A stretch of 21,559 nucleotides of DNA from RGIG4079 sp045531405 (GTDB lineage Bacteria; Bacteroidota; Bacteroidia; Bacteroidales; Muribaculaceae). Where the stretch lies: positions 1 to 21,559 of the forward strand of contig JAZSDX010000058.1 in the NCBI GenBank assembly GCA_045531405.1, written 5' to 3'. Positions 14,218-21,559 of the stretch are shown piece after piece. Both the position numbers and the translations under genes were made by a program. The notes beneath the pieces were generated by a model that was not told the DNA's origin, did not search any database, and saw only the letters and a list, made by a program, of their open reading frames with translations. How positions within the stretch are numbered: position 1 is the stretch's first letter; the number at the start of each line of letters is the position of its first letter.

Positions 14218-15228
14218 TTAGCCGTTTACTTTCTTCATGTGAGCGATGAGTTCGAGAACTTTGTTAGAGTAACCGATTTCATTGTCATACCAAGAAACAA
14301 CTTTCACGAAAGTGTCAGTCAAAGCGATACCAGCTTTAGCGTCGAAGATAGAAGTGCGAACGTCGCCAAGGAAGTCGCTAGAAACAACTGCATCTTCAGT
14401 GTAACCAAGAACGCCTGCGAGTTCACCTTCAGAAGCTTCTTTCATTGCTGCACAGATTTCAGCGTAAGTAGCAGGTTTTGCAAGGTTAACAGTAAGGTCA
14501 ACTACTGATACGTCAAGAGTAGGAACACGCATAGCCATACCAGTCAATTTGCCGTTAAGTTCAGGAATAACTTTACCTACAGCTTTAGCAGCACCAGTTG
14601 AAGAAGGGATGATGTTGCCAGCAGCAGCACGACCACCACGCCAGTCTTTCAAAGAAGGACCGTCAACAGTTTTTTGAGTAGCAGTAGTAGAGTGAACTGT
14701 AGTCATAAGACCGTCAGCGATACCCCATTTGTCGTTCAATACTTTAGCGATAGGAGCCAAACAGTTAGTAGTACAAGAAGCGTTAGAAACGAATTGAGTA
14801 CCTTTTTCGTATTTGTCGAAGTTCACACCGCAAACGAACATAGGAGTGTCGTCTTTAGAAGGAGCTGACATAACTACATATTTAGCACCAGCATCGAGGT
14901 GACCTTGAGCTTTGTCTTTAGAAAGGAAAAGACCAGTTGATTCAACAACGTATTCAGCTTCAACTTCGTTCCATTTCAAGTCAGCTGGGTTACGTTCAGC
15001 AGTTACGCGGTTGTTTTTACCGTTAACGATCAAAAGGCCTTTTTCCAAGTCATAGTCGATAGTGCCTTCGAATTGACCGTGCATAGTGTCATATTTAAGC
15101 ATATAAGCCAAATAATCAACTGGGCAAAGGTCGTTAATACCTACGATTTCGATGTCATTTCTGTTTTGAGCAGCACGGAAAACGAAACGTCCGATACGGC
15201 CAAAACCATTAATACCTACTTTAGTCAT
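14218..15228 (-). CDS. gapA: Glyceraldehyde-3-phosphate dehydrogenase, type I
   Basis: Glycolytic enzyme converting glyceraldehyde 3-phosphate, NAD+ and phosphate to 1,3-bisphosphoglycerate. The 336 residues span the whole type I family. The N-terminus GINGFGRIGR (5-14) is the dinucleotide-binding loop; Asp33 in INDL supports NAD over NADP; the active site is SNASCTTNCLAP (148-159) with Cys152, and His179 in TTVHS completes it; STGAAKAVGKV (210-220) and the end SWYDNEIGYS (312-321) are family signatures. It has its own promoter, divergent from mscL, and a strong terminator. The choice of a narrow codon set (for example repeated GTT, GCA and AAC-type codons) fits high expression. Confidence 0.98.
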   Translation of the reverse strand: MTKVGINGFGRIGRFVFRAAQNRNDIEIVGINDLCPVDYLAYMLKYDTMHGQFEGTIDYDLEKGLLIVNGKNNRVTAERNPADLKWNEVEAEYVVESTGLFLSKDKAQGHLDAGAKYVVMSAPSKDDTPMFVCGVNFDKYEKGTQFVSNASCTTNCLAPIAKVLNDKWGIADGLMTTVHSTTATQKTVDGPSLKDWRGGRAAAGNIIPSSTGAAKAVGKVIPELNGKLTGMAMRVPTLDVSVVDLTVNLAKPATYAEICAAMKEASEGELAGVLGYTEDAVVSSDFLGDVRTSIFDAKAGIALTDTFVKVVSWYDNEIGYSNKVLELIAHMKKVNG

Positions 15229-15287
15229 AATTGTAAATAATAAATATTGGGTTTATAATCTTTTTACCTTGCTTTAATTTAGCAGTG

Positions 15288-15295
15288 CAAAATTA
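15288..15295 (-). promoter_or_regulatory. -7 box for gapA
   Basis: On the minus strand this reads TAATTTTG, an exact TAnnTTTG, about 60 bases before the start codon. The -33 TTTG is not found at 19 bp; the region is A- and T-rich. Confidence 0.55.
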
Positions 15296-15402
15296 CTACT
15301 TTTTTTTCAATTAACATATATTCAAAGGCAAAGATATTTAGAAAAATAGGTCAAAAAGTTTAAAATAGGTCTATAATATGCTATTGTCGCAAAAAAAATT
15401 CC

Positions 15403-15410
15403 TATTTTTG
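15403..15410 (+). promoter_or_regulatory. -7 box for the mscL-aroK-RNase H unit
   Basis: TATTTTTG fits TAnnTTTG exactly, 36 bases before the mscL ATG. A TTG at 15384-15386 is only 16 bp upstream, so the -33 element is uncertain. Confidence 0.55.
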
Positions 15411-15446
15411 TAAAAAAATTAAATTAAAAATAAAACATTAAAGATT

Positions 15447-15869
15447 ATGGGAAAGTTCATAAATGAATTTAAGGAATTTGCAGTAAAAGGTAATGTGATT
15501 GATATGGCTGTCGGTGTTATCATCGGTGGTGCGTTTGGTAAAATTGTGACATCATTGGTTAATGATGTAATTATGCCTTGTATTGGCAAGTTGACTGGTG
15601 GCATTTCTTTTACCGATTTGAAGTATGAATTGACTGCGGCAATTATGGATGGTGAAACTGAGGTGGCTCCTGCTGTATATCTCAACTATGGTCAATTTAT
15701 TCAAAACGTGGTTGATTTCCTCATCATTGCATTCTGCATATTCCTTATGATTAAAGGTATTATGAAACTTAAAAAGAAAAAAGAGGAAGCTCCTGCTGCG
15801 CCACCTGCACCTTCAAAAGAGGAAGTATTGCTCACTGAAATTCGCGACCTTCTTAAAGAAAAGAAATAA
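15447..15869 (+). CDS. mscL: Large-conductance mechanosensitive channel MscL
   Basis: Homopentameric inner-membrane channel that opens under membrane tension and releases solutes during osmotic downshock. Length 140, normal for the family. The N-terminal amphipathic helix (FINEFKEFAVKGN, 4-16) leads into TM1 (about 15-42: GNVIDMAVGVIIGGAFGKIV, then LVNDVIMP), whose small-residue pattern lines the pore; a periplasmic loop follows (about 45-80), then TM2 (about 82-107) and a charged Lys/Ala/Pro linker with the C-terminal helix EVLLTEIRDLLKEKK. Its stop is followed after 5 bases by aroK, so the two share a transcript. Confidence 0.97.
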   Translation: MGKFINEFKEFAVKGNVIDMAVGVIIGGAFGKIVTSLVNDVIMPCIGKLTGGISFTDLKYELTAAIMDGETEVAPAVYLNYGQFIQNVVDFLIIAFCIFLMIKGIMKLKKKKEEAPAAPPAPSKEEVLLTEIRDLLKEKK

Positions 15870-15874
15870 TAAAG

Positions 15875-16414
15875 GTGAGGCCGATATTTCTCATCGGATA
15901 TATGGGTTGTGGCAAGTCAACTATGGGACGTGCTGTCTCACAGTTGACAGGCTTGCCATTTATTGATCTTGATAACTACATCGAAGGTCGTTATCACCTC
16001 ACAGTTAGGGAAATATTTGCGCAACGTGGTGAGGATGGTTTTCGTGATGTAGAGCGACGTATGCTTCAAGAAGTTGCCGATTTTGAAGATGTGATTGTGG
16101 CTTGTGGTGGTGGTACTCCATGCTTTTTTGATAATATGGAGTATATGAACGAGCGAGGCACTACGGTGTTTCTTAATACACCCATCCCTCGGTTACATTC
16201 ACGATTGATGCGTGGACGGCACAAACGCCCGTTGATAGCCAATAAGAGTGATGAGGAACTATTGGAGTTTATCGAAAAAGCTCTTGCTTCGCGCATGGAG
16301 CATTACCAAAAAGCTCAGATAGAATTTTCATCTGAGCGCCTTGAAAATAAATCCGAGATAGAAAACACAGCTCGTGAATTTGTTGAGCTATTGTCAATCC
16401 CAATTAATAAGTAA
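15875..16414 (+). CDS. aroK: Shikimate kinase
   Basis: Phosphorylates shikimate with ATP, the fifth step to chorismate and the aromatic amino acids. The 179 residues show Walker A GYMGCGKST (8-16), the shikimate-binding Asp33 in IDLDN, Arg57 in GFRDVE, the GGG loop (78-80), and the lid with HKRPL (116-120). The start is GTG at 15875, because the first ATG in frame falls inside the P-loop and would remove it. The gene starts 5 bases after mscL and is followed after 10 bases by the RNase H gene. Its place in a run with unrelated genes suggests shared transcription rather than a pathway operon; no other aro gene is here. Confidence 0.95.
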   Translation: MRPIFLIGYMGCGKSTMGRAVSQLTGLPFIDLDNYIEGRYHLTVREIFAQRGEDGFRDVERRMLQEVADFEDVIVACGGGTPCFFDNMEYMNERGTTVFLNTPIPRLHSRLMRGRHKRPLIANKSDEELLEFIEKALASRMEHYQKAQIEFSSERLENKSEIENTAREFVELLSIPINK

Positions 16415-16424
16415 TAGAAAATCA

Positions 16425-17069
16425 ATGGCACGACGTAAATTTTATGTAGTGTGGGTTGGCTTTAATCCCGGTATTTATGACACTTGGGAAGAATGTGAGG
16501 CGCAAATAAAAAATTTCCCCGGAGCAAAATATAAAGCGTTCGACGATCAAACGACAGCCACGCTTGCTTTTCGTGGAGATTCGTCAGAGCATATAGGAGT
16601 GTTACGATCGATTTCCTCGCATAAAGCTAATGTTATTAATTATGCCGCATTCCCTGAAATCATTCTTGATAGCATAGCTGTTGATGGGGCTTGTGCCAAA
16701 AACCCCGGACCTATGGAGTATCGAGGTGTGAATGTTCGTACCGGCGAACAAGTGTTTCATGTGGGGCCTCTCGACGATGGTACAAATAATGTAGGCGAAT
16801 ATCTTGCTCTTATTCATGCACTTGCCATGCTCGACAAACAAGGAGACACTACAACACCCATTTATAGCGACTCACGCACAGCTATCTCATGGGTGAGGAA
16901 AGGGGCTCATCGCTCGACCCTTGCTCGCACTACCAAAAATGCACGCATTTTTGAATTGCTTGAACGTGCCGACCGATGGTTGCTCGCCCACTACCCGGTA
17001 AAAAACACCATTTACAAATGGGATACTGACAAATGGGGTGAAATCCCTGCCGACTTCGGGAGAAAATAG
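16425..17069 (+). CDS. RNase HI with an N-terminal hybrid-binding (caulimovirus viroplasmin-type) domain
   Basis: Cleaves the RNA strand of RNA-DNA hybrids, for primer removal and R-loop control. The start is ATG 16425, giving 214 residues; a longer frame exists but overlaps aroK and adds a tail unlike the family. Residues 1-50 are the small hybrid-binding domain (KFYVVWVGFNPGIYDTWEEC, then FPGAKYKAF). Residues 80-214 are the RNase H domain with the acidic residues Asp87 (AVDGAC), Glu125 (GEYLAL), Asp149 (YSDSRTA) and a C-terminal Asp210 in EIPADFGRK. This two-domain arrangement is common in Bacteroidetes and Firmicutes. It is the last gene of the mscL-aroK run and is convergent with pgi. Confidence 0.93.
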   Translation: MARRKFYVVWVGFNPGIYDTWEECEAQIKNFPGAKYKAFDDQTTATLAFRGDSSEHIGVLRSISSHKANVINYAAFPEIILDSIAVDGACAKNPGPMEYRGVNVRTGEQVFHVGPLDDGTNNVGEYLALIHALAMLDKQGDTTTPIYSDSRTAISWVRKGAHRSTLARTTKNARIFELLERADRWLLAHYPVKNTIYKWDTDKWGEIPADFGRK

Positions 17070-17095
17070 ACATATATAGAATGCGATAAACAATA

Positions 17096-17126
17096 AAAGG
17101 TGAGCCATTTTAATTGACTCACCTTT
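17096..17126. terminator. Terminator between RNase H and pgi
   Basis: AAAGGTGAG (17096-17104) pairs with CTCACCTTT (17118-17126), loop of 13 bases. It stands midway between the two convergent stops; the A-run on its left gives a short U-tract for the minus strand. Confidence 0.75.
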
Positions 17127-17149
17127 CGTTACATTATGAAAAACGTTTA

Positions 17150-18484
17150 TTAAATGCGTGATTTGATAGCGGCTGTGGCTTCTTCGTAGCCGGGTTTTTC
17201 GAGGAGGGCAAACATGTTGCGTTTGTAGTCCTCTACGCCTGGTTGGTTAAATGGGTTCACGCCGAGTATATAACCACTGATACCACATGCTTTTTCAAAG
17301 AAGTAAATCAATTGTCCGAGGTACTCTTCTTTGAGAGCCGGAATCGTGATTTGCATGTTGGGCACGCCACCGTCGATGTGAGCGATGCGAGTGCCGAGCT
17401 CTGCCATTTTGTTTACTTCGTCAACGTGTTTGCCTGCGATGTAGTTCAATCCATCGAGGTTAGCATCGTCGCTTGGAATGATTACCGAGTGAGCTTGTTC
17501 TTCAACCGAAAGAACAGTTTCAAAGATAGTGCGTTCGCCATCTTGAATCCATTGTCCCATAGAGTGGAGGTCGGTAGAGTTGTCAACAGCAGCAGGGAAG
17601 ATGCCTTTTTTGTCTTTACCTTCGCTTTCTCCATAGAGTTGTTTCCACCATTCGCCGAAGTAGTGAAGTTTAGGGTTATAATTTACAAGAATCTCGATTT
17701 TTTTGCCTGCGTTATAAAGGGCATTACGAGTTTTTGCGTAAATTTCGGTAAGGTTATCTTTTGAGTGCTCTTTAGTGGCATTTTCCATGTCGTTAGCACC
17801 TTGCATGAGGGCTTTGATGTCAAAGCCGGCAACAGCGATAGGCAACAAACCTACCGGGCTGAGAACAGAGAAACGACCACCTACATTGTCGTCGATAACG
17901 TAGGTTTTGTAACCTTCTTCGGTAGCGAGCTGACGGAGAGCACCACGTTTAGCGTCGGTGATTGCCACGATGCGACGAGCAGCCTCGGCTTTGCCCATTT
18001 GTTCTTCAAGTTGAGCTTTGAGTAGGCGGAACGCAATAGCAGGTTCGGTTGTAGTCCCCGATTTGGAGATTACGATGATACCGAATTTTTTATCTTTGAG
18101 ATAATCTTGGAGTTCATAAAGATAGTCTTCACCAATATTTTGACCGGCAAAGAGAACTGCAGGACCATTGCCCCCACGATAAGCGGCAAATGAATCGCTG
18201 AGAGCTTCAATCACAGCCTTTGCTCCGAGGTAGCTGCCACCGATACCGATTGCCACAACAACCTCGCAGTCATTGCGAAGTGATTGAGCTGTTGCATTAA
18301 TATCGTCAAGCAAAGTTTTAGGGGTGCGAGAGGGGAGATCGAGCCAACCAAGGAAATCATTCCCTTCGCCCGATGCGTTATGTAGTTTTTGAAGTCCATC
18401 GGCAGCAGCAGCATCGAGGGCTTCGATTTGTGCTTCAGAAACAGTGCCGAGCACATCTTTGATATTTACATTAATAGTTTTCAT
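17150..18484 (-). CDS. pgi: Glucose-6-phosphate isomerase
   Basis: Interconverts glucose 6-phosphate and fructose 6-phosphate. From ATG 18484 it has 444 residues, the short bacterial form. Features: sugar-isomerase (SIS) phosphate loop ISKSGTTTEP (139-148), the family signature VGGRFSVLSPVGL (201-213), the acidic segment YGESEGK (284-290) where the catalytic Glu lies, His307 in DNSTDLHSMGQ, and Lys421 in GVEDYKRNMF near the end. An upstream in-frame start 15 bases earlier is possible but adds only five residues and is less typical. It is the third gene of the lysS-gpsA-pgi run (50 bases after gpsA), an order I recall from other Bacteroidales. Confidence 0.97.
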   Translation of the reverse strand: MKTINVNIKDVLGTVSEAQIEALDAAAADGLQKLHNASGEGNDFLGWLDLPSRTPKTLLDDINATAQSLRNDCEVVVAIGIGGSYLGAKAVIEALSDSFAAYRGGNGPAVLFAGQNIGEDYLYELQDYLKDKKFGIIVISKSGTTTEPAIAFRLLKAQLEEQMGKAEAARRIVAITDAKRGALRQLATEEGYKTYVIDDNVGGRFSVLSPVGLLPIAVAGFDIKALMQGANDMENATKEHSKDNLTEIYAKTRNALYNAGKKIEILVNYNPKLHYFGEWWKQLYGESEGKDKKGIFPAAVDNSTDLHSMGQWIQDGERTIFETVLSVEEQAHSVIIPSDDANLDGLNYIAGKHVDEVNKMAELGTRIAHIDGGVPNMQITIPALKEEYLGQLIYFFEKACGISGYILGVNPFNQPGVEDYKRNMFALLEKPGYEEATAAIKSRI

Positions 18485-18534
18485 CGTTCTTTTAATCACA
18501 ATTTATAATCTCTATATACTTAAAATGCTATTTC

Positions 18535-19530
18535 TTATACAAAAGTTTCAGCCATTGCGCGAATTGCTTTTTCGGGCGACACGCGACGATAAAGAATGTC
18601 GTACATTCCATTGAGGATAGGGGTATCAACATTCAATTTTTGGTTGATTTGATATATACAATTAGTTCCATAATATCCTTCGGCAATTTGTTCCATCTCC
18701 ATTTTTGCTACTTTTACCGAATAACCTTTACCGATGAGCGAACCGAAGTTATGGTTGCGAGAGAAGCGAGAATAAGATGTAACAAGCAGGTCGCCAAGAT
18801 ACACCGAGTCGCATATTTGACGTTGACGAGGGGCTGCTGTTTCAAGGAAACGCTCCATTTCGCGAATGGCATTTGCAACAAGCATTGCCGAGAAGTTGTC
18901 ACCCTTTTTCATGCCATGCACAATGCCCGACGCAATAGAATATACATTCTTGAGCACGGCGGCATATTCAATGCCATCAACGTCGTCCGATGTAATAGTG
19001 TGAGTGTTGCGGCTCGCAAGGCATGCAGCAAATTTTTCGGCATGAGGCAGGTCATGCCCACCAACGGTGAGATATGATGGTCGTGATAGAGCTACCTCCT
19101 CGGCATGGCAAGGTCCACTGATAACCAACATGTGGTCGCGATGCACCCCATATTTCTCAATCATGTAGTCGGTAATCAGTACATTCTCATCGGGAACAAT
19201 ACCTTTCACTGCCGACACAATATATTTGTTACTTATATCAACAGTGAGTTTGGCAAGATGATCTTTGAAGTAGGGCGATGGCATAACCATGAGTAATGTG
19301 TCGCATTCAGAGCACACCTTGTTGATGTCACTTGAAAATTCAATGCGTTGCACATCAAAATGCACATCGGTGAGATAAGCAGGATTGTGGCGTAGGCGTT
19401 TGAATTCTTCTATACGATCATCGCGACGCATATACCAGTCAATCATCTCGCAGTTTTCAAGCAACAGCTTCGCGAGAGCGGTAGCCCAACTACCGCCCCC
19501 CATCACTGCTATTCGTCCTGGAAAATTCAT
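18535..19530 (-). CDS. gpsA: Glycerol-3-phosphate dehydrogenase (NAD(P)+)
   Basis: Reduces dihydroxyacetone phosphate to sn-glycerol 3-phosphate, the backbone of phospholipids. Length 331, normal. The N-terminus VMGGGSWATALAK (9-21) is the dinucleotide-binding loop. Lys109 in SAVKG, SGPCHAEEVA (138-147) and the catalytic Lys194 in AAVLKNVYSIASG are present, as are NFSAMLVANAIREM (212-225) and LGDLLVTSYSRFSRNHNFG (245-263). The start gives a normal N-terminus, 54 bases after lysS. The gene sits between lysS and pgi on one strand with short gaps and no terminator between, so transcription from the lysS promoter is likely. Confidence 0.97.
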   Translation of the reverse strand: MNFPGRIAVMGGGSWATALAKLLLENCEMIDWYMRRDDRIEEFKRLRHNPAYLTDVHFDVQRIEFSSDINKVCSECDTLLMVMPSPYFKDHLAKLTVDISNKYIVSAVKGIVPDENVLITDYMIEKYGVHRDHMLVISGPCHAEEVALSRPSYLTVGGHDLPHAEKFAACLASRNTHTITSDDVDGIEYAAVLKNVYSIASGIVHGMKKGDNFSAMLVANAIREMERFLETAAPRQRQICDSVYLGDLLVTSYSRFSRNHNFGSLIGKGYSVKVAKMEMEQIAEGYYGTNCIYQINQKLNVDTPILNGMYDILYRRVSPEKAIRAMAETFV

Positions 19531-19584
19531 TTAGTGTATTTTTTTGGTAAGTAATAAGGTATAAACTCGGGAAATCAGATGCTA

Positions 19585-21315
19585 TTATTTCTTAGCACTG
19601 TCAATCCACGCATTTACATCGTCGATTGATGGGTTTTTAAGTTCGAGTTTATACTTTTTGTTAATTCCACAAAGGTCTTGGTGCAATTTGCCTGCACCGG
19701 CTTCGGCAAGAGCATCTATGGTTAGCACGCCGGCTTTTTGCATAGGAGCTACCCATTCGGCAGGAACACCGATAGCTGTATATGCTTCCTCTTTGTCGCG
19801 ACGTTGAGTCTTTTCGGGACGCATTTGTGGGAATAACAACACTTCTTGAATAGTAGTTTGTCCGGTCATGAGCATGACAAGACGGTCCATGCCGATGCCC
19901 ATACCCGATGTGGGAGGCATACCATATTCAAGAGCGCGAATAAAGTCTTTGTCGATAATCATCGCTTCGTCGTCACCTTTTTCAGCAAGACGCATTTGTT
20001 CAACAAAGCGTTCATATTGGTCGATTGGGTCGTTAAGCTCAGAGTAAGCGTTGGCAAGTTCCTTTCCATTAACCATCAATTCAAAACGTTCGGTCAATTC
20101 AGGGTTGTTGCGATGACGTTTTGTCAATGGCGACATTTCAATAGGATAGTCGATGATAAATGTAGGTTGAATGTAGTTTCCTTCACATTTTTCACCAAAG
20201 ATTTCATCAATGAGTTTACCTTTACCCATTGTTTCGTCGGCTTCGATACCGAGTTGCTTGCACACATCACGAAGTTGAGCTTCGTCCATGCCCGAGATGT
20301 CGATGCCTGTGAATTCTTTGATGGCATCAATCATAGTCACGCGTTTATATGGAGCTTTGAAGTCGATGATGTTGTCGCCCACTTTCACTTGTGTAGTGCC
20401 GTTTACTTCAAGAGCAATACGTTCAATCATCTTTTCGGTAAAGTCCATCATCCAGTTGTAGTCCTTGTAAGAAACATAGATTTCCATACAAGTAAACTCA
20501 GGATTGTGGGTGCGGTCCATACCCTCGTTACGGAAGTTTTTAGAGAACTCATACACACCCTCGAAACCACCTACAATGAGGCGTTTGAGATACAACTCAT
20601 CGGCAATGCGAAGATACAATGGAATGTCAAGAGCATTGTGGTGAGTGATAAATGGACGAGCCGATGCACCACCGGGGATTGATTGGAGTATAGGAGTTTC
20701 AACTTCCATGTAGCCATGTTCGTTGAAATAGTTACGCATAGAGGTGTAAACCTTGTTGCGTTTGATAAATATTTCTTTCACACCATCGTTGACAACCAAG
20801 TCAACATAACGACGGCGGTAACGTAATTCCGGGTCATCAAATGCGTCGTATGTAACACCATCTTTCACTTTTACGATAGGGAGTGGACGCAATGATTTGC
20901 TCAATACGGTAAGTTTTTGAGCGTGAACGGTGATTTCGCCCATTTGAGTGCGGAATACATATCCGTCGATACCCACAAAATCGCCTATATCAAGAAGTTT
21001 TTTGAATACTACGTTATATTGGTCTTTGTTTTCGTCGGGACAAAGGTCGTCGCGACTGATATATACTTGTATGCGACCGCAAGAGTCTTGGATTTCAATA
21101 AATGAAGCCTTGCCCATGATGCGACGGCTCATGATGCGACCGGCGATACTCACTTCACGTTGAGGTTCATCATCTTTGAAATTTTCTTTTATCTCGTCGG
21201 TATAACCTGTTACCTTAAACTCAGCCGCGGGATAGGGATCGATACCCATTTTACGCATTTCGTCGAGACTGCCACGACGCACTATTTCTTGTTCACTTAA
21301 TTCAAGTATGTTCAT
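19585..21315 (-). CDS. lysS: Lysyl-tRNA synthetase, class II
   Basis: Charges tRNA-Lys with lysine. From ATG 21315 the protein has 576 residues; a TTG three codons upstream is not needed. Residues about 55-140 are the OB-fold anticodon-binding domain. The class II catalytic core follows, with motif 2 FRNEGMDRTHNPEF (261-274) and motif 3 GMGIGMDRLVML (471-482). Residues about 505-576 are a C-terminal extension beyond the E. coli enzyme (505 residues): it contains MQKAGVLTIDALAEAG and LCGINKKYKLELKNPSIDD, which look like a small helical domain of helix-hairpin-helix type. It is the first gene of the lysS-gpsA-pgi run. Confidence 0.97.
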   Translation of the reverse strand: MNILELSEQEIVRRGSLDEMRKMGIDPYPAAEFKVTGYTDEIKENFKDDEPQREVSIAGRIMSRRIMGKASFIEIQDSCGRIQVYISRDDLCPDENKDQYNVVFKKLLDIGDFVGIDGYVFRTQMGEITVHAQKLTVLSKSLRPLPIVKVKDGVTYDAFDDPELRYRRRYVDLVVNDGVKEIFIKRNKVYTSMRNYFNEHGYMEVETPILQSIPGGASARPFITHHNALDIPLYLRIADELYLKRLIVGGFEGVYEFSKNFRNEGMDRTHNPEFTCMEIYVSYKDYNWMMDFTEKMIERIALEVNGTTQVKVGDNIIDFKAPYKRVTMIDAIKEFTGIDISGMDEAQLRDVCKQLGIEADETMGKGKLIDEIFGEKCEGNYIQPTFIIDYPIEMSPLTKRHRNNPELTERFELMVNGKELANAYSELNDPIDQYERFVEQMRLAEKGDDEAMIIDKDFIRALEYGMPPTSGMGIGMDRLVMLMTGQTTIQEVLLFPQMRPEKTQRRDKEEAYTAIGVPAEWVAPMQKAGVLTIDALAEAGAGKLHQDLCGINKKYKLELKNPSIDDVNAWIDSAKK

Positions 21316-21353
21316 AATTGTCAATAATTATTCTAAATTACGAAATATATTGG

Positions 21354-21361
21354 CAAAGATA
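21354..21361 (-). promoter_or_regulatory. -7 box for the lysS-gpsA-pgi run
   Basis: On the minus strand this reads TATCTTTG, an exact TAnnTTTG, 38 bases before the lysS ATG. A TTG on the minus strand (21384-21386) is 22 bp upstream. The IS end at 21421 is only about 60 bases away, just outside the promoter. Confidence 0.6.
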
Positions 21362-21420
21362 CAAAAAACTATTCAAAACGACACAATAATTACACAATTA
21401 AGCATATTTGTGTGCAAGTG

Positions 21421-21559
21421 TGTAGAGTCAACAAGCAAGTGCAAAATTATTTTAATAATTTGAAGAATTCAATTTTTGGAGAAGAAAAATTTAGTTTTTC
21501 TCGAGGTCTTCGATTGATTTTAGCTTGAACAGCATCAAACTGACTCTGCTCAATTAGTC
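21421..21559 (-). mobile_element. 3' end of a second IS30-family copy, cut by the contig edge
   Basis: Exact reverse complement of bases 1-139. The terminal repeat faces inward (TGTAGAGTCAACAAGCAAGT from 21421) and the element runs out of the window to the right. It stands just upstream of the lysS promoter. Confidence 0.85.
21447..21557 (-). CDS. IS30-family transposase, C-terminal fragment (second copy, partial)
   Basis: Minus-strand mirror of the fragment at 3-113: the same 36 codons with stop at 21447-21449, identical in sequence. Only the C-terminal tail is visible, so activity cannot be judged. Confidence 0.75.
   Translation of the reverse strand, partial: LIEQSQFDAVQAKINRRPREKLNFSSPKIEFFKLLK

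Noticed and set aside
19846..20682. A 278-codon open frame on the plus strand inside lysS
   Set aside because: It is wholly antisense to conserved LysRS coding sequence, has no domain I can recognise and a His/Phe/Val-rich composition typical of a shadow frame. Similar frames opposite pgi, gpsA and meaB were rejected for the same reason.
140..21420. tRNA genes or a CRISPR array in the intergenic regions
   Set aside because: No cloverleaf with a GTTCRA-type T-arm and no regularly spaced repeat was seen by eye.
1..21559. The two IS ends as a composite transposon carrying the whole window
   Set aside because: The cargo is mostly core housekeeping genes (recA, gapA, lysS, pgi, aroK), and the ends are cut at the same internal base, as at an assembly break. 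Neighbouring IS copies are a sufficient explanation.
1..21559. A circular molecule closed through the end repeats
   Set aside because: The end repeats are inverted, not direct, so joining the ends does not restore one IS copy.

Overview
The window reads as a chromosomal contig from a Bacteroidales bacterium, probably a gut member. Evidence: repeated TAnnTTTG -7 promoter boxes (two with a TTTG -33 box exactly 19 bp upstream), Bacteroidetes-type families (DUF1573, DUF3943, BspA-like LRR, Big2 lipoprotein), RecA with the AEHAFDRFYA motif, MeaB, and the gene order lysS-gpsA-pgi. The family (for example Muribaculaceae or Bacteroidaceae) cannot be fixed by eye.

Layout, left to right. Both contig ends are the same 139 bp in inverted orientation: the 3' end of an IS30-family transposase gene plus the IS terminus, so the contig lies between two IS copies pointing inward. 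Next to the left IS is a structured RNA (about 197-389) with two mutually exclusive folds, one ending in an intrinsic terminator, upstream of a Big2 lipoprotein gene. Then come meaB (minus), a pair of DUF1573 exported proteins, recA, a short zinc-finger remnant, and two tandem DUF3943 outer-membrane-type proteins with a mosaic similarity pattern.

The accessory core is 9.0-11.7 kb: a HAD protein of the RNA-repair type overlapping a WYL regulator (TAATG), followed by a UDG-fold protein with an unidentified C-terminal domain and its own near-leaderless promoter. I think this is the most likely place for an undescribed system (nucleic-acid repair or anti-phage defence); that function is inference. 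It is followed by a 745-residue BspA-like LRR protein built from two copies of one architecture.

The right half is housekeeping: gapA (minus), the compact plus-strand run mscL-aroK-RNase H, and the minus-strand run lysS-gpsA-pgi. Convergent gene pairs are separated by hairpin terminators. I found no tRNA, rRNA, CRISPR array or integrase.
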